A DNA stretch of 64,000 bases, taken from positions 32,058-96,057 of the forward strand of contig JAAEAF010014559.1 in NCBI GenBank assembly GCA_011037195.1, written 5' to 3'. The position numbers and the translations under genes are program-made. The notes below the pieces were generated by a model. That model did no database searches and had not been told where the DNA came from. It saw only the letters and a program-made list of their open reading frames with translations. The DNA comes from Triatoma infestans. Its lineage: Eukaryota; Arthropoda; Insecta; Hemiptera; Reduviidae. Positions 45,191 to 55,155 of this stretch are shown here, in pieces (the first letter of the stretch is position 1; each line of letters opens with the position of its first letter).

Positions 45191-46329
45191 TTTGTTGCAA
45201 TACTGACAACGCGCTGAGTATGTGTAGAATTCGTGGATTGGCGATGGTTTGTTTGATTAGCGCTTTGATTACTGTAATTATTTGGCCTTCTATTAAAATT
45301 GCTAGCTTGCGGTGAGTTTTTACCGAAGTTAGTGCGTGTTCTATTTTTAGAAGCCGTACAATGACTTATCAAAGTGTGGTCCCGAACAATGTCTGCAGGG
45401 TCGGTTTTTAATTATATTAAATTTTTGTTGAGTATTATAATACTGTGAGCTGTTACGCGTACAATTTTTATTCGAACATTGCGAGTGAAAATGCATCGCT
45501 CGGCAATATTTGCATGGTGAAGGAGGTAATTTAATTGCGTTGGTATCAACTAGTGACTCGGGGTAATTGCAGAAACAGCTGGAGCTGTATCTGCCGCCTT
45601 AATTTCTCGTAGAGCCGTGGTATATTGTAGGGCACTGTCTAAAGTTTCTGGTAATTTGGTACGAACCTCGTTTCTTAAGTTTGGAGGTAGTAGCCTAATA
45701 AAAGTATCTGTAGTGACCTTATTGAGGAGACTGTTTGTAAGGTCTGTTTTGGATTAGCTTCCGCTTTGTCGGAGATTAACGCATGCAGGTGGCGGAGTTT
45801 ATCGGCGATATTCTCGACCGAATCGTCGGGAGAAGCCTGCATGTTTGTTATCTGACGTAGTAGTATAAGCGGTGTTTGCTCCTGGTGGTAACGATTGAGC
45901 AATAATTTAGAAATAGAATCGAAATTGACTACTTTTCTTTCTCGCGTTAATAAAGATTTTTGTGTGTTATAAAATGTCTTAGCGGTCCCCCGTGATTTTA
46001 AATTCTAATATTTCCAGGGTGGTCTCGTTGTCCCACTTCGATAGCCTAGCGCAACGCTGCACATGTTCCAAAAAGAATTCTATATTTGTATTGTTTTCTC
46101 CATCAAAACAAGGGATTTGGTTTAAAAGGTTTAAACATGCTATAAAAGAATGTTTGTCCTGGGTTGGGGGAGTGGGTGCAGATCTTTCTTTTTCTGGTAA
46201 TAAGTGTTGGACTGCCTCTTCCAAGGACATCTGTTGCCCATTTAAATTGTATGTAGCCATATTTTCGGATGTTTTGTTAAAAAAAGTACCGGATTGTGAA
46301 ATTCCTTTCTTATTCTCCCTAGTTTTCAT
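45191..46329 (-). pseudogene. Element B: Gag
   Basis: Start MKTRENKKGISQSG at 46327-46329. The YNLNGQQMSLEEAVQHLLPE segment and IPCFDGENNTNIEFFLEH capsid entry are intact to about 45979, then frames shift (LNRYHQEQTPLILLRQITNM, 45902-45675). The nucleocapsid has CKYCRAMHFHSQC, then a CRHCSGPHFDKS knuckle damaged by a one-base indel, then a third partial CQYCNKL knuckle, matching the three-knuckle layout of element A. At least three frame breaks. Confidence 0.8.
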
Positions 46330-46610
46330 AAATAATTGCGTTGGATTTTTGATAGAGAGAATTTTATACCGACTAAATAATTAACGAAAATATTAACGAT
46401 GGAAAATGAAATTAAAAATACTTTAGGCCATTAAAATGAAATTAAAAATAGGCCATTAAAATGAAATAAAGACAATTCAACAAAAGATTAAAATGAAATA
46501 GTTGAAAACCAAAAAAAAAAATTCTAAAAACACTTAATTAATTTTAAAGTGTGACTTACTCGATTTTTGCTGTTTGGAGACTACTGGAATCGCCTGTTCG
46601 GATCCTAGTC

Positions 46611-46620
46611 GCTGCCACCA
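46611..46620 (-). other. Element B primer-binding site
   Basis: Minus strand TGGTGGCAGC, two bases from the LTR edge at 46623. Same site as in elements A and D. Confidence 0.7.
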
Positions 46621-46622
46621 GT

Positions 46623-47297
46623 TGTAATGGGTTCAGATGTCTTGGAGAGGTGGTGTGATGCGATGAGTAGTTGGGAGTTAGTTAGAGATTTTAGAGAGTT
46701 ATTCGGAATATAACTACGAATTTACGAAAATATATATATATTTTAACAATAATTTAAACGTTTGAAAAGATAAACTACAATTAATTTAAAATGATTAAAT
46801 GGTAACTAGAATGCACAACTATAATGATGATGAATAAATATATGTTTAAAACCTTAGCGCTCGCTATGTATGAACTGATGTCGTATATGACTCGTAGAAT
46901 CCTCATGAAACGCTGATAAAATACTGAAGAATACTCATCCCCTCCTCCTGTGGAGAGACGTTTATATTGGCATCACTCACACATTGACAAGTGTGTAATT
47001 ACGGTCACACTAAAACATCTCTTGCCGTATGTTGACCCTAGGTCTTGAATAGGTCGCTGGCAACAGTTGATGGCGGTTATCAAAGGTCTGTAGCCAGGTG
47101 GTCTTTTGAGTGTTTCTTGACCCTTGTATATCGGCCAGGTGGCTTCTGTACACTGACCGTATAATGACCCTATTGAAAGGGTTTTTGTTGAAAGGGTTTC
47201 AGGGCTCTTGACCTGAATAATAGCGACTGGCTGGCACCACTAAGTTGGATCCACTATTTTAAAAATTATATCTTTTCCTTCTTGTTATCACATTACA
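46623..47297 (-). repeat. Element B 5' LTR
   Basis: The plus strand begins TGTAATG and ends CATTACA, a 7-bp terminal inverted repeat enclosing 675 bp, with the PBS on the inner side. The outer flank (TCTTG...) is element C sequence, so B inserted into C or both were rearranged. No 3' LTR is visible at the truncated left end. Confidence 0.75.
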
Positions 47298-47639
47298 TCT
47301 TGTTATGTATTGTGTGCGCGAGGTTTCACAGAAATTTTGTGCTAGTTACTAGGGATTTTAGTGAACGCTAACAATTAGTACTAAATTGATGCGTTTGAGT
47401 ACTAGTTAAAAATTGAATTTTGAATTTATTAAGTGTTAGATGCGGTGCTGATTGCGCTGTAAGAACGTTTCTACAAGTATTAATAGGAAATTGCCTAATT
47501 ATGGATTCGCCAGAAAATTTGGAATTTTTGATGTTGTCCGCATGCAAATGAAGGGACGTGATGCCAGAATTAGGTATTACCTGGTTAGTCAGGACTGATG
47601 GAAGCAGGTATGTTAGCCATGGTCATAATATCAGGTGTT
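47298..47639 (-). pseudogene. Element C: protease C-terminal region
   Basis: Minus-strand reading shows LTNQVIPNSGITSLHLHADN and KNSKFSGESIIR, aligned with the DQIIPNYGVTSLHADGVKNS region of element B protease. The DTGA active site is missing; the nucleocapsid lies directly on the other side of the SINE, so an internal deletion removed it before or with the SINE insertion. Confidence 0.65.
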
Positions 47640-47885
47640 AGGGAAGGGATTAGCTCAGTGGTAGCGCGCTGGACTAGTAACGCGGAGATCACGGGTTCGA
47701 ATCCAGCCGTGCTACCCTTAGATTTTCTCTTCCTAGGAGCCCCTACAGTTCACTGTCCGGTGATGGACAGTGTTGTCTGTAAAGGGAGAACACTGTCCGG
47801 AGGCCGGCAGTGCATTGAGAAGGCTCCGGGCGCAAATGACCACAGATGATAAGACGCCTGAAATTTAGAAAAAAAAAAAAAAAAA
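47640..47885 (+). mobile_element. tRNA-derived SINE, copy 2, inserted in element C
   Basis: Same structure as the copy at 16829: A box TAGCTCAGTGG (47651-47661), B box GGTTCGAATCC (47694-47704), the CACTGTCC hairpin body, and a poly(A) tail of about 20. A 13-bp target duplication AATATCAGGTGTT flanks it (47627-47639 and 47886-47898). The two SINE copies differ by a few substitutions, including the anticodon-loop base. Confidence 0.92.
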
Positions 47886-48151
47886 AATATCAGGTGTTCG
47901 AGAAAGCGACTGAGGGCTAACTCATTTTGGGGCTGAATTTGGGAACAATTACGAGCCGTATGTCCAAGTGTTGAACAATATTGGCAAGTGGGACTATTTT
48001 GGAGGTTATTACTAGTTTCGTTACCATTATTATTATTATGATTATATTGGGGTCTACTTGGATAAGAGTTAAACTGTGAATTATCTTAATTATTGTCTCA
48101 AGCATTATTATTGTTACTATAATATTTTTGTATAATATTGTGGTTGGCATA
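47886..48151 (-). pseudogene. Element C: Gag C-terminal zinc knuckle and Asn-rich linker
   Basis: Minus-strand reading PTCQYCSTLGHTARNCSQ is a canonical C-x2-C-x4-H-x4-C knuckle, the third of the Gag. Upstream is an Asn-rich linker encoded by AAT repeats, corresponding to the linker of element A. A PLE fragment interrupts the linker at about 48152. Confidence 0.75.
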
Positions 48152-48848
48152 ATTTGAGTCACTTTGTTGTACTTGTATGATCTGATATGTTCGGTAAATC
48201 GTTCCCTGATTTTTCAGCCTGTCTGCCCCACATAAATGTTGTTACAGCCCGGGCACTTTAACTCGTAAACCCCATTGCTGTCATACATGTCAGTGGACTC
48301 AGTACGAGTGCGGATTTTGTTGCCTAATTTGTTGATTGTTCTGAAAGATGTATTGATGGCCAGTTTTTGAAAAAATCTGTGAGTTATATGGCTTCCGATA
48401 TGTACATATGGCTTCCGATATATGTTAATGTGGCGAATTTGTCAGTTGTTTCTTTGTCAGTCCTATTTCGGTGGTGTGGTTCGTTTTTGAAGAGTTTATT
48501 AACGATATTCGCATTGTATCCATTGTTCTCAGCTATGTTGTAGATTGTCTGGAATTCCTGTGTGTGATTCGCGGGTGTAAGGAGTGTGTATTTCAGTCTG
48601 TTCGTCAGATGTCTAAGTGTAGCTAGTTTGTGTTAGGTAGGATGGTTGGAATTTTGCGGTATGATAGCTTGGAGGTAGTTGGTATTTCTGAGTATTCCAG
48701 TTTATTGTCGCTTCTTGTTAATTTTATGTCTAAGAAATTAAGGGTGTGGTTAGTTTCTTTTTCGTACGTGAATTTTATTTTCTGGTTTATGTTGTTAAGG
48801 TAATGTAATAATTTATCTATGTCTATGTCATTTTCCAACATGAGGAAG
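48152..48848 (-). pseudogene. PLE4 fragment inserted in element C gag
   Basis: It matches PLE1 from the RT end to the GIY-YIG region. Readable pieces include MLENDIDIDKLLHYLNNINQ and TLNFLDIKLTR, then the region of RNRTDK and the CPGC ... Y zinc-like pair near 48200-48260. Several frameshifts. Both ends are truncated, so no pLTR is present. Flanking sequence on both sides is Asn-rich gag linker. Confidence 0.8.
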
Positions 48849-50017
48849 GAATGTCCAGGATTATTATTGTTAGTATAATATTGATTACTATATTATTATT
48901 ATTATAGCGATTATTACTATATACTCAGTGATTGAAATTCCTAGGAATATTAAAATTCTTAGGCATTTTGCCAAAGTTAGTGCGGGGTTTTGATTGAAAT
49001 TTGTTTGTACAGTCCACGTAAAAGTGTGGACCGGAACAATGGCGGCAGGGTCTGTTCTTTATTAGATTAAACTTTGCGAGTGGTAGTTGGTTTTAATGGT
49101 GGCTTCTGGCTTTTATTTCGATGCGGGCATTCTCTGTGGAAATGCATTTGTCATGGAGATGGGGGTGTGCGAGGATTGGAAGTTTTCGAAGTAACGGCGA
49201 AAACTGTGGGGTTTGTTTCAGAAGCCTGAACTTCTTTTAGGGCATTGGCATAAGAAAGTGCTTCGTCTAATTTTTGAGGTAGCTTAATTCGCACCTCATT
49301 ACGAAGCGGTTGAGGAAGTGACTTCAGGAACGCATCAGTGGCCAGTTTGTCTAGAATAGAATGTAAGGCCTCGAGTGGATTAGCTTGAGATTTTAGGCTA
49401 ATGGCGGACTGGTTGTGTCTAATTCTATCCGCGAAGGTTTCAGGAGATTCTGTGGGTAGAGACTGAATATTAGTCATCTGTTGTAAGAGGACTAGAGGGT
49501 TTTTTTCTTTTCTAAATTTAGTTAGAAGGCGTTCTGAGATTAGAGGATACGTTATGATTGTACCCTGGCGTTGTAATTCGACTTTCTGCGTATCAAAATA
49601 TTTTTCCAGAACCTGAGAGCCTAAGTGCTATTATTTCTAATTTCGCAGCGTCGTCCCAGCCAGAATGACTAGCACAAATATTTCTTAGACCAAATTATTG
49701 TGGCTAATTTGGTCTAAGAAATCGGACACTTTGGCTGAATTTTCGCCATCAAAAGTGGGTATTGATTAATTGCAAATTTCTTAAGGGCCTAGGAGGTTGA
49801 TTGTTAATTGGAGGATTGGCTAATTGCTGCTGAGCAAGTAAATATTCTACAGCAGCGTCGATGCCAATGTCTTGTCCATTTATCTTATACATTTTTGAAA
49901 TGAATGAATTACTTGGGGAAAGATTATATTCTTCAAGACGTCTTCATAGCTGAATTAAATTGCCGCTAACAGAAAGGTGGTTATCGCGTAATATCTTTAC
50001 AATTTGCGATCTATTCA
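48849..50017 (-). pseudogene. Element C: Gag capsid and N-terminal knuckles
   Basis: The 49151-49477 frame reads TNIQSLPTESPETFADRIRH through FLKSLPQPLRNEVRI, the capsid C-terminal region. Knuckle remnants CRHCSGPHFYVDC (about 49020-49065) and MHFHREC follow. Further upstream: LVQQQQLANPPIN-like and a MYKINGQDIGIDAAVEYL segment at about 49890-49835. A 17-bp perfect foldback at 49681-49721 disrupts the frame. Upstream continues on the other side of the piggyBac element. Confidence 0.75.
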
Positions 50018-51180
50018 CCGATTACAGGCTGCACTATGTCCCACTGGAAATTTGTTTTTTTTAAGCATTTTTGGTGCTATTTAGGTTTATTAAAATAGTG
50101 TAAGCAAAAATTTTTAGTATAAAAAATTTCATGTAAGCAGAATTTAATGTTCCCAATTGGGAACATTGGCCAAATTGGATCCATTTTTCAGACTAAAGGT
50201 AATCATAACTTTCGAAATTTTCATGATTATTTCTTTATGTTTGTTAATAAAATGCCGTATTAGATATTTTCTGATAACTACATACCTAAAATAAACAATT
50301 TAAAAAAAAAATAATAAAATTAAAAAAATAAAATAAAAAATTAAAAAAAAAATTATAAAAAGGAATAAAACAAAACAAAAAAACACGAGATTACTTTATA
50401 CATTACATTATTACATTCGATTCGTTTTTTATCTTACAATTTCTCTATTTACATTTTGTTCATTCTATTTTATGGTACACTGCAAAACATTTCAGGTGCA
50501 TTCTTTTATCACACTGGACACACAATAAACGACAATTTCTTTTGCACTGCACACATCGTCCTTGCTCGTGATCCGTCAAATAATGTCTATCGCTCTTCTG
50601 GCTGCTGGTATTGGATGACTCCTAGGGCCAGGTTTGATTAGAAGTTTGGGCTTCAGATTCAGAAGTTCGAGGGTAATTTCTCTTCTGAACTGGAGATGGC
50701 TCATTTTTGACTTGGTAGCCTCGATATAAATCAGGTAACTACCTACTACAGCCAAGTTCAAGGCATTGGAGAAAAGGTTTCACCACCATTTTTTGGAACG
50801 TAACTGTGGGCGATAACTGCTCAACATCTTATCAAGCACGTCCACTCCTCCCATGCCATAATTATATTGTCTGATCAAGTGGGGTTGTAAAATTTCAATG
50901 TGTTTTTTTGTCGAAGCGCAGTATCGTTTCGCTTTTTTTACTGGCTCGTGGGTAGTGAGGTACCTTAAAAGGTACCTCGCTCATGTACTATAATAAATAT
51001 TATTTTAAGAAATAAAAATTATTATTTAAAAATTGTTAGGCCTCGGCTTAAATCAAGCTTTTCATAAATCGAAAGCTTGGTCAATGATACAAAAAAGTTT
51101 AAGAAAAAATTCAAATTACAACTATTTTTTTTTAATTTTTGTAACTTTGTTCCCAAATGGGAACATTGGCCTGTAAACGG
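50018..51180 (-). mobile_element. Deleted piggyBac-like element inserted in element C
   Basis: The right end is CCGTTTACAGGCCAATG read inward, abutting TTAA at 51181-51184. The left end reads CCGATTACAGGCTGCACTAT, a diverged inverted copy, next to TTCA where TTAA is expected. Coding remnants lie inside (see next entry). About 1.16 kb, so most of the transposase has been deleted. Copies of a GTTCCCA-x-TTGGGAAC palindrome followed by ATTGGCC occur at about 50150 and 51150. Confidence 0.75.
50460..50950 (-). pseudogene. piggyBac-like transposase C-terminus
   Basis: Minus strand: YNYGMGGVDVLDKMLSSYRP, SKKWW, NLAVVGSYLIYIEATKSKM, QFRREITLELL, then after a shift a Cys-rich end, GRCVQCKRNCRLLCVQCDKR and HLKCF. 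These match the N-x-MGGVD-x-xD ... YR ... KWWW ... LNLAVVN-W-LY blocks and the C-terminal cysteine-rich domain of piggyBac transposases, which binds the transposon ends. The catalytic half is missing. Confidence 0.85.
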
Positions 51181-51949
51181 TTAAGAACACTCATAAATTC
51201 AAAATTCACAAGGATTGAGGTGCAGTGGTACAATTACAAAACTTAAAAATGAAATTCAATAGAAAATTCAATTATGGGAAATATTTAAGATATTTCCGCT
51301 GAGAAAATACTTGAAAAGGTAATAAGATTATCTGATGGATAATTTGTTTAATTATTAAATTGAAAATTGTACGTACGTGTTAATTTTGTGGATTCTGGTC
51401 GAAAATATCCCAAACAGCTGGTACGAATGAAATGTATTTGAGTGTGTTGAGTTGTTGTTTTGTTTATAGTAGCACGAGAGGTTTTATAAAAGAGCTTGAA
51501 TGTGTGTTTGAGATAGAAGTAATACGAGTAATTAACTAAACACTGGTAGATTAAATTAAATATATTCTTTAAAGATATTTAAATGGTTTACAATATTCAC
51601 AACTATATCTTTATAATTCAGATGTATATCTAGAATAAATGCAGAACTCTTATGTTTTAACTTATATGTGGCACTGATTTGAAGAGGGCGATTCCCAGAA
51701 GGCTTGGGAAGCAGAATGCAGACTATCAGAAGGAATGCTCTCTCTTTAGCGGGGGATTTTCTTTTACAAAAGAGTTTTGTACCCTAACGGTTTTTGTGCC
51801 TTTGTTTTCCTAATAGCAATGACCCAAAATTACAGTACCTACCTCTAAATACATTCTTTTTGAAGGTAAATTCACTATTTAATATATTAACAAAATTAGA
51901 TTTTTCAAACTATAAAATATCCTAAACTATTTTTCAAAACTATCATTTT
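51181..51949 (-). pseudogene. Element C gag start and 5' leader, with unassigned DNA
   Basis: CAT at 51192-51194 is the minus-strand ATG of element C Gag (MSVLN-, continued at 50017 after the piggyBac insertion as RSQIVKILR). The plus-strand relative at 57874 starts MSFLSRSEIVKILRDNN, confirming the junction. Further right I cannot identify a clear PBS or LTR for element C. The 51650-51800 stretch (GGAAGCAGAATGCAGACTAT...) is not recognised. Confidence 0.6.
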
Positions 51950-53087
51950 TCTATTTCGTTCTTCCACTACAATTGACTATGTGTTTGCGTGCCGGAATTA
52001 TGATTTTATGTCGTGCTGACAATATTTCGGGTAAAGTTGTGTTTTGAATGGTATTAATTTGTGATGTTGTGTTTAGTCTGTTAAAGAATGGAATTACTGT
52101 TTTATGTATGGTTATGTTCAAGTTTTTAAAATTTATAATTGCTTGAAATTTTGTGGGCAGGTGTCTGCCAATGATCCTTTCATAATTGCTACTATCATAA
52201 TTATTATTATCCTTATTATTATTGCTGTTGTTAGTGAATTTGTTTTTTGATATAAGGCCTACTTTGCCTGAAAGGACGATAGTTTGGCTGAAATTGAGGC
52301 TTTTTGCCAAAATTAGTGCGCGTTCTATTTCTATTTTTATTATTACATTCGCGATTCCAGTAGTCGCCTTTGCTTGCATTCATTGTGCCAGTGCATACCA
52401 GTACAATTTTGGCAAGGCGATTGCAGATTTTGTGTGGATTCTATAGGCGTATCTGACTTTTTTATTGCAAATATTGAACCTTGCGTGTTGGGTTGTGGCA
52501 TAAGCTTGTGCCCCATCCAGGGTTTTCGGAAGTTTTATCTGTACCTGAGCCTTAATTGAACTAGGTAAAGATTTGATGACGGCGTCTGTAGTTAATTTAT
52601 CTACAAGGTTTTGTAAAGTGAGAAGTGGATTCTCTTGTGCTTTGAAAAACAACGAGGTAGAAATATGTTTAATGCGATCAGAGAACGCTTCAAGAGATTC
52701 ATTTGGATTCTGATGCAGGCTGGTTATTTGTTGCAAAAGAACAATGGCGTTTTTTCTTTTTTAAATCTGTTACTTAGATTTGCTATTGCCTTCGATTCGC
52801 GCATTGATTCTTAAAGGTATCAAAATAAACCTTGCGGGACCTGTTACTTTTAAAATCAAAATTTCTAATTTGTCCGCATCAGACCAACCCGACAGGACAC
52901 CATAATTATTGAGTTGGTCGATGAAGCTGGAAATATCGCTATTGTGTGAACCGTCGAATATAAGTAAATTGTTTATCATCTGGAGATTCCTGGTATTCAC
53001 AGGATTTGCCGTATTGCACTTATTTAAAAGGTACGCGATTGCCTCATCGGCTGTCTTTTGCTGACCATCAATCGTATAAGTTGCCAT
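51950..53087 (-). pseudogene. Element D: Gag fused by deletion to protease end
   Basis: From 53087: ATYTIDGQQKTADEAIAYLL, LLIFDGSHNSDISSFIDQ, LEAFSDRIKHIS, VIKSLPSSIKAQVQIKLP, with at least two frame shifts. Then a frame (52379-51951) runs from a nucleocapsid linker (SQTIVLSGKVGLISKN) straight into ERIIGRHLPTKFQAIINF, the second protease motif. The third knuckle and DTGA site are therefore deleted. RT is absent. The closest relative in the window is element A. Confidence 0.8.
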
Positions 53088-53334
53088 TTTCTTAATTTTT
53101 GATAAGCATATTTTAACATTAATAAATTACCGGCCTATTGGGAGATTATGTTTTTTGAGTTCTTTGGATGATGTCGGCTCTTTTCATAAAAGGAAAAAAG
53201 TCGATAAGCTTTTAAATGTAAAAAGAATCGAGTGTAAAAATGAAATATAAATAAGTAATGAAATAAATATGTAAAACTGAAAGAAATGACTTACCTTTTC
53301 TTCGAAAATGTTGAAGCTGATGCGGGATTCTCAA

Positions 53335-53345
53335 ACACTGCCACC
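53335..53345 (-). other. Element D primer-binding site
   Basis: Minus strand TGGTGGCAGTG, two bases from the LTR edge; one base different from the sites of A and B. Confidence 0.65.
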
Positions 53346-53347
53346 AG

Positions 53348-53608
53348 TATAATAATTGGAGTTGATGAGGAGAGAAATTAGATTGATTAATAAACGAGAT
53401 ATGAAGACACTGTTATAATGTAGCTGTAATTTTACACTAACTGCACTGGACTTGTATGGTTGAATCTGATAGATAGATAGATGTATATATATCGTTAGGA
53501 AGATTCTCAATGGCTTATATACAAGTTCTCCCACTTTGGCCTGCTTAAGTCAGAGAGTACCAGAGAGGGTCTGTCTTCTCTCTCTTAATTCTCTCTCTTG
53601 CCATTACA
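53348..53608 (-). repeat. Element D 5' LTR
   Basis: It starts just after the PBS and ends CATTACA like element B's LTR. The left terminus has lost the TG (reads ATAATAATTGG), so the LTR is slightly degraded. It contains CTCTCTTT-type tracts like the LTR of element A. Confidence 0.55.
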
Positions 53609-54020
53609 TTATATTTTAATAAAGTTTGTATTTCTTATTTTTTGTAGACTTAATTAGTTATCGTATGTTAATGTTTATATCATTGTTTTTGTTTACTGTT
53701 TATAATGGATGAGTTGGATGGAGCGAATTGGTTTAGTTTGATGAGTTAACAAGACTTTGTTAATACTGACTAATATAATGATGAGTTTCACTAGACTGGA
53801 ATGGGAAATGACACGTTGTGACTGGTGAACTATCTTCTGAACTAATTTGAACTTTTTTTTCTTTGTGTCCCGTCGCTTTATTTATATAGTTTCTCCCACT
53901 CCGGTCCGAGAGAGCGCCTGTTACACTGTTATTTATAAAAATATAATTACATTTATAAAAAATATATTTATAATGATGTGATACTTTTTTATGTTTGATT
54001 ACTATATCAAGTGATAGTAT
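53609..54020. other. LTR-like and AT-rich DNA
   Basis: The part at about 53755-53930 (a TTTATATAG box, CTCCCACTCCGGTCC, AGAGCGCCTGTTACA) resembles the 3' half of the element D LTR and ends TGTTACA, so it may be a second, diverged LTR piece. No PBS or coding part accompanies it. Confidence 0.35.
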
Positions 54021-54024
54021 TATA

Positions 54025-54190
54025 CTTGGTATGGTTGGTTCCGCAGAGCTGGAAAGTATCAGTGATATTTTCCGTGATAGTGGTTAATATCTCTCTGATG
54101 CTTTCCATCTCTGTGGAACCAACCACAACAACTATGGAGCCAGTTGTGCTAAGTGTCTTAACAATTATTACAATTTATTATCTAGCTATC
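54025..54190. repeat. PLE pLTR pieces in inverted arrangement
   Basis: The left half (54029-54080) carries the pLTR on the minus strand (GGTTCCGCAGAGCTGGAAAG ...), the right half (54095-54150) carries the same phrases on the plus strand followed by CAACTATGGAGCC, as upstream of PLE1. Neither half contains a hammerhead core. Confidence 0.65.
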
Positions 54191-55040
54191 ACGGAAAAAA
54201 ATCTCTAATAGTATTATACCATTATATTTTGTGACCAGTAATAACGCATTTTTTATTTTTAGTTTCAGATGCCACTGGAATGAGATGGAGAGGAATGAAT
54301 CAGCAATGTCACTTCTTAGAATCAACTTTTTCTTTGATATAGAAATTATAAGCTATTAATACATTTTCTTTTCTTATCCAATAATGAAATTATTGAGAAT
54401 TAGTAATTAATCAACAATTTAGAAAAATACCGCATAATAAATTGTTTTATTAATGATCTCATTAAGTACTTTCTTATTAGCTATTGAAACTGAACCCATT
54501 CAGTTCTTACTTTTGTTCAAAGAAACCAGTACAGCTTTAATAATTGCAAACTTTATGCCTTCACCGGTTGGAAGGTATACTGCTATAGAGTAGAGGAAAA
54601 TACCTTTTCTACAAGTCCCCTTCATTCTCCTGACCATTCACTTTCATGCAGATCATATTCATGTTCAATAAATTAAACTTGATTTTAACTATGAATATTA
54701 TGATCGCGGCATTTCTTTATCTCGGCATATTGTTGGATGATTTCACTAGAAATCTATATTTAATTTAATTTTGTTTCCAATGACATTCTGATTCATTCTC
54801 TACATCTTTTCATCACGATAACCTTCAAGGAAGCTGTCAAAGAGGGATATTATATTAAATTATTGTTGTGAAGCCTTCAGCTATGGTGCCCAACATTTTA
54901 GCTAATTTCAAATTCTTCTTTTTTTTTCTTTAAAACTTATCAAATTTAACGCAAAACTAATTAGAACAAAATAAGAAAGGTGTCAGGTAGGATTCAAAAT
55001 AACTGCTTCCATTACCTTTACATTTTTTTTTTTTTTTTAG
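54191..55040. other. AT-rich non-coding DNA
   Basis: Nothing coding is supported. It ends with an 18-base T-run plus AG that could be a splice acceptor. Confidence 0.45.
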
Positions 55041-55155
55041 GCAGTTCTTATCTGTTATCATTAGCCGGGAGTGTCTTCATTTTACTGGTGGTCTCCAGGC
55101 TCATTACATGCATTCTCTAGTTACAGACATCAAGGCTAACATCACACAGTTGTAG
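55041..55155 (+). CDS. Candidate 3'-terminal exon of a host gene
   Basis: A long T-run followed by AG (55023-55040) looks like a polypyrimidine tract and 3' splice site. Reading from the second base of the putative exon gives 37 codons, QFLSVIISRECLHFTGGLQA and HYMHSLVTDIKANITQL, then TAG at 55153-55155. The stretch is less AT-biased than its surroundings and resembles no element in the window. No upstream exon was found on the plus strand within the window, and I do not recognise the protein. It may equally be chance. Confidence 0.25.
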
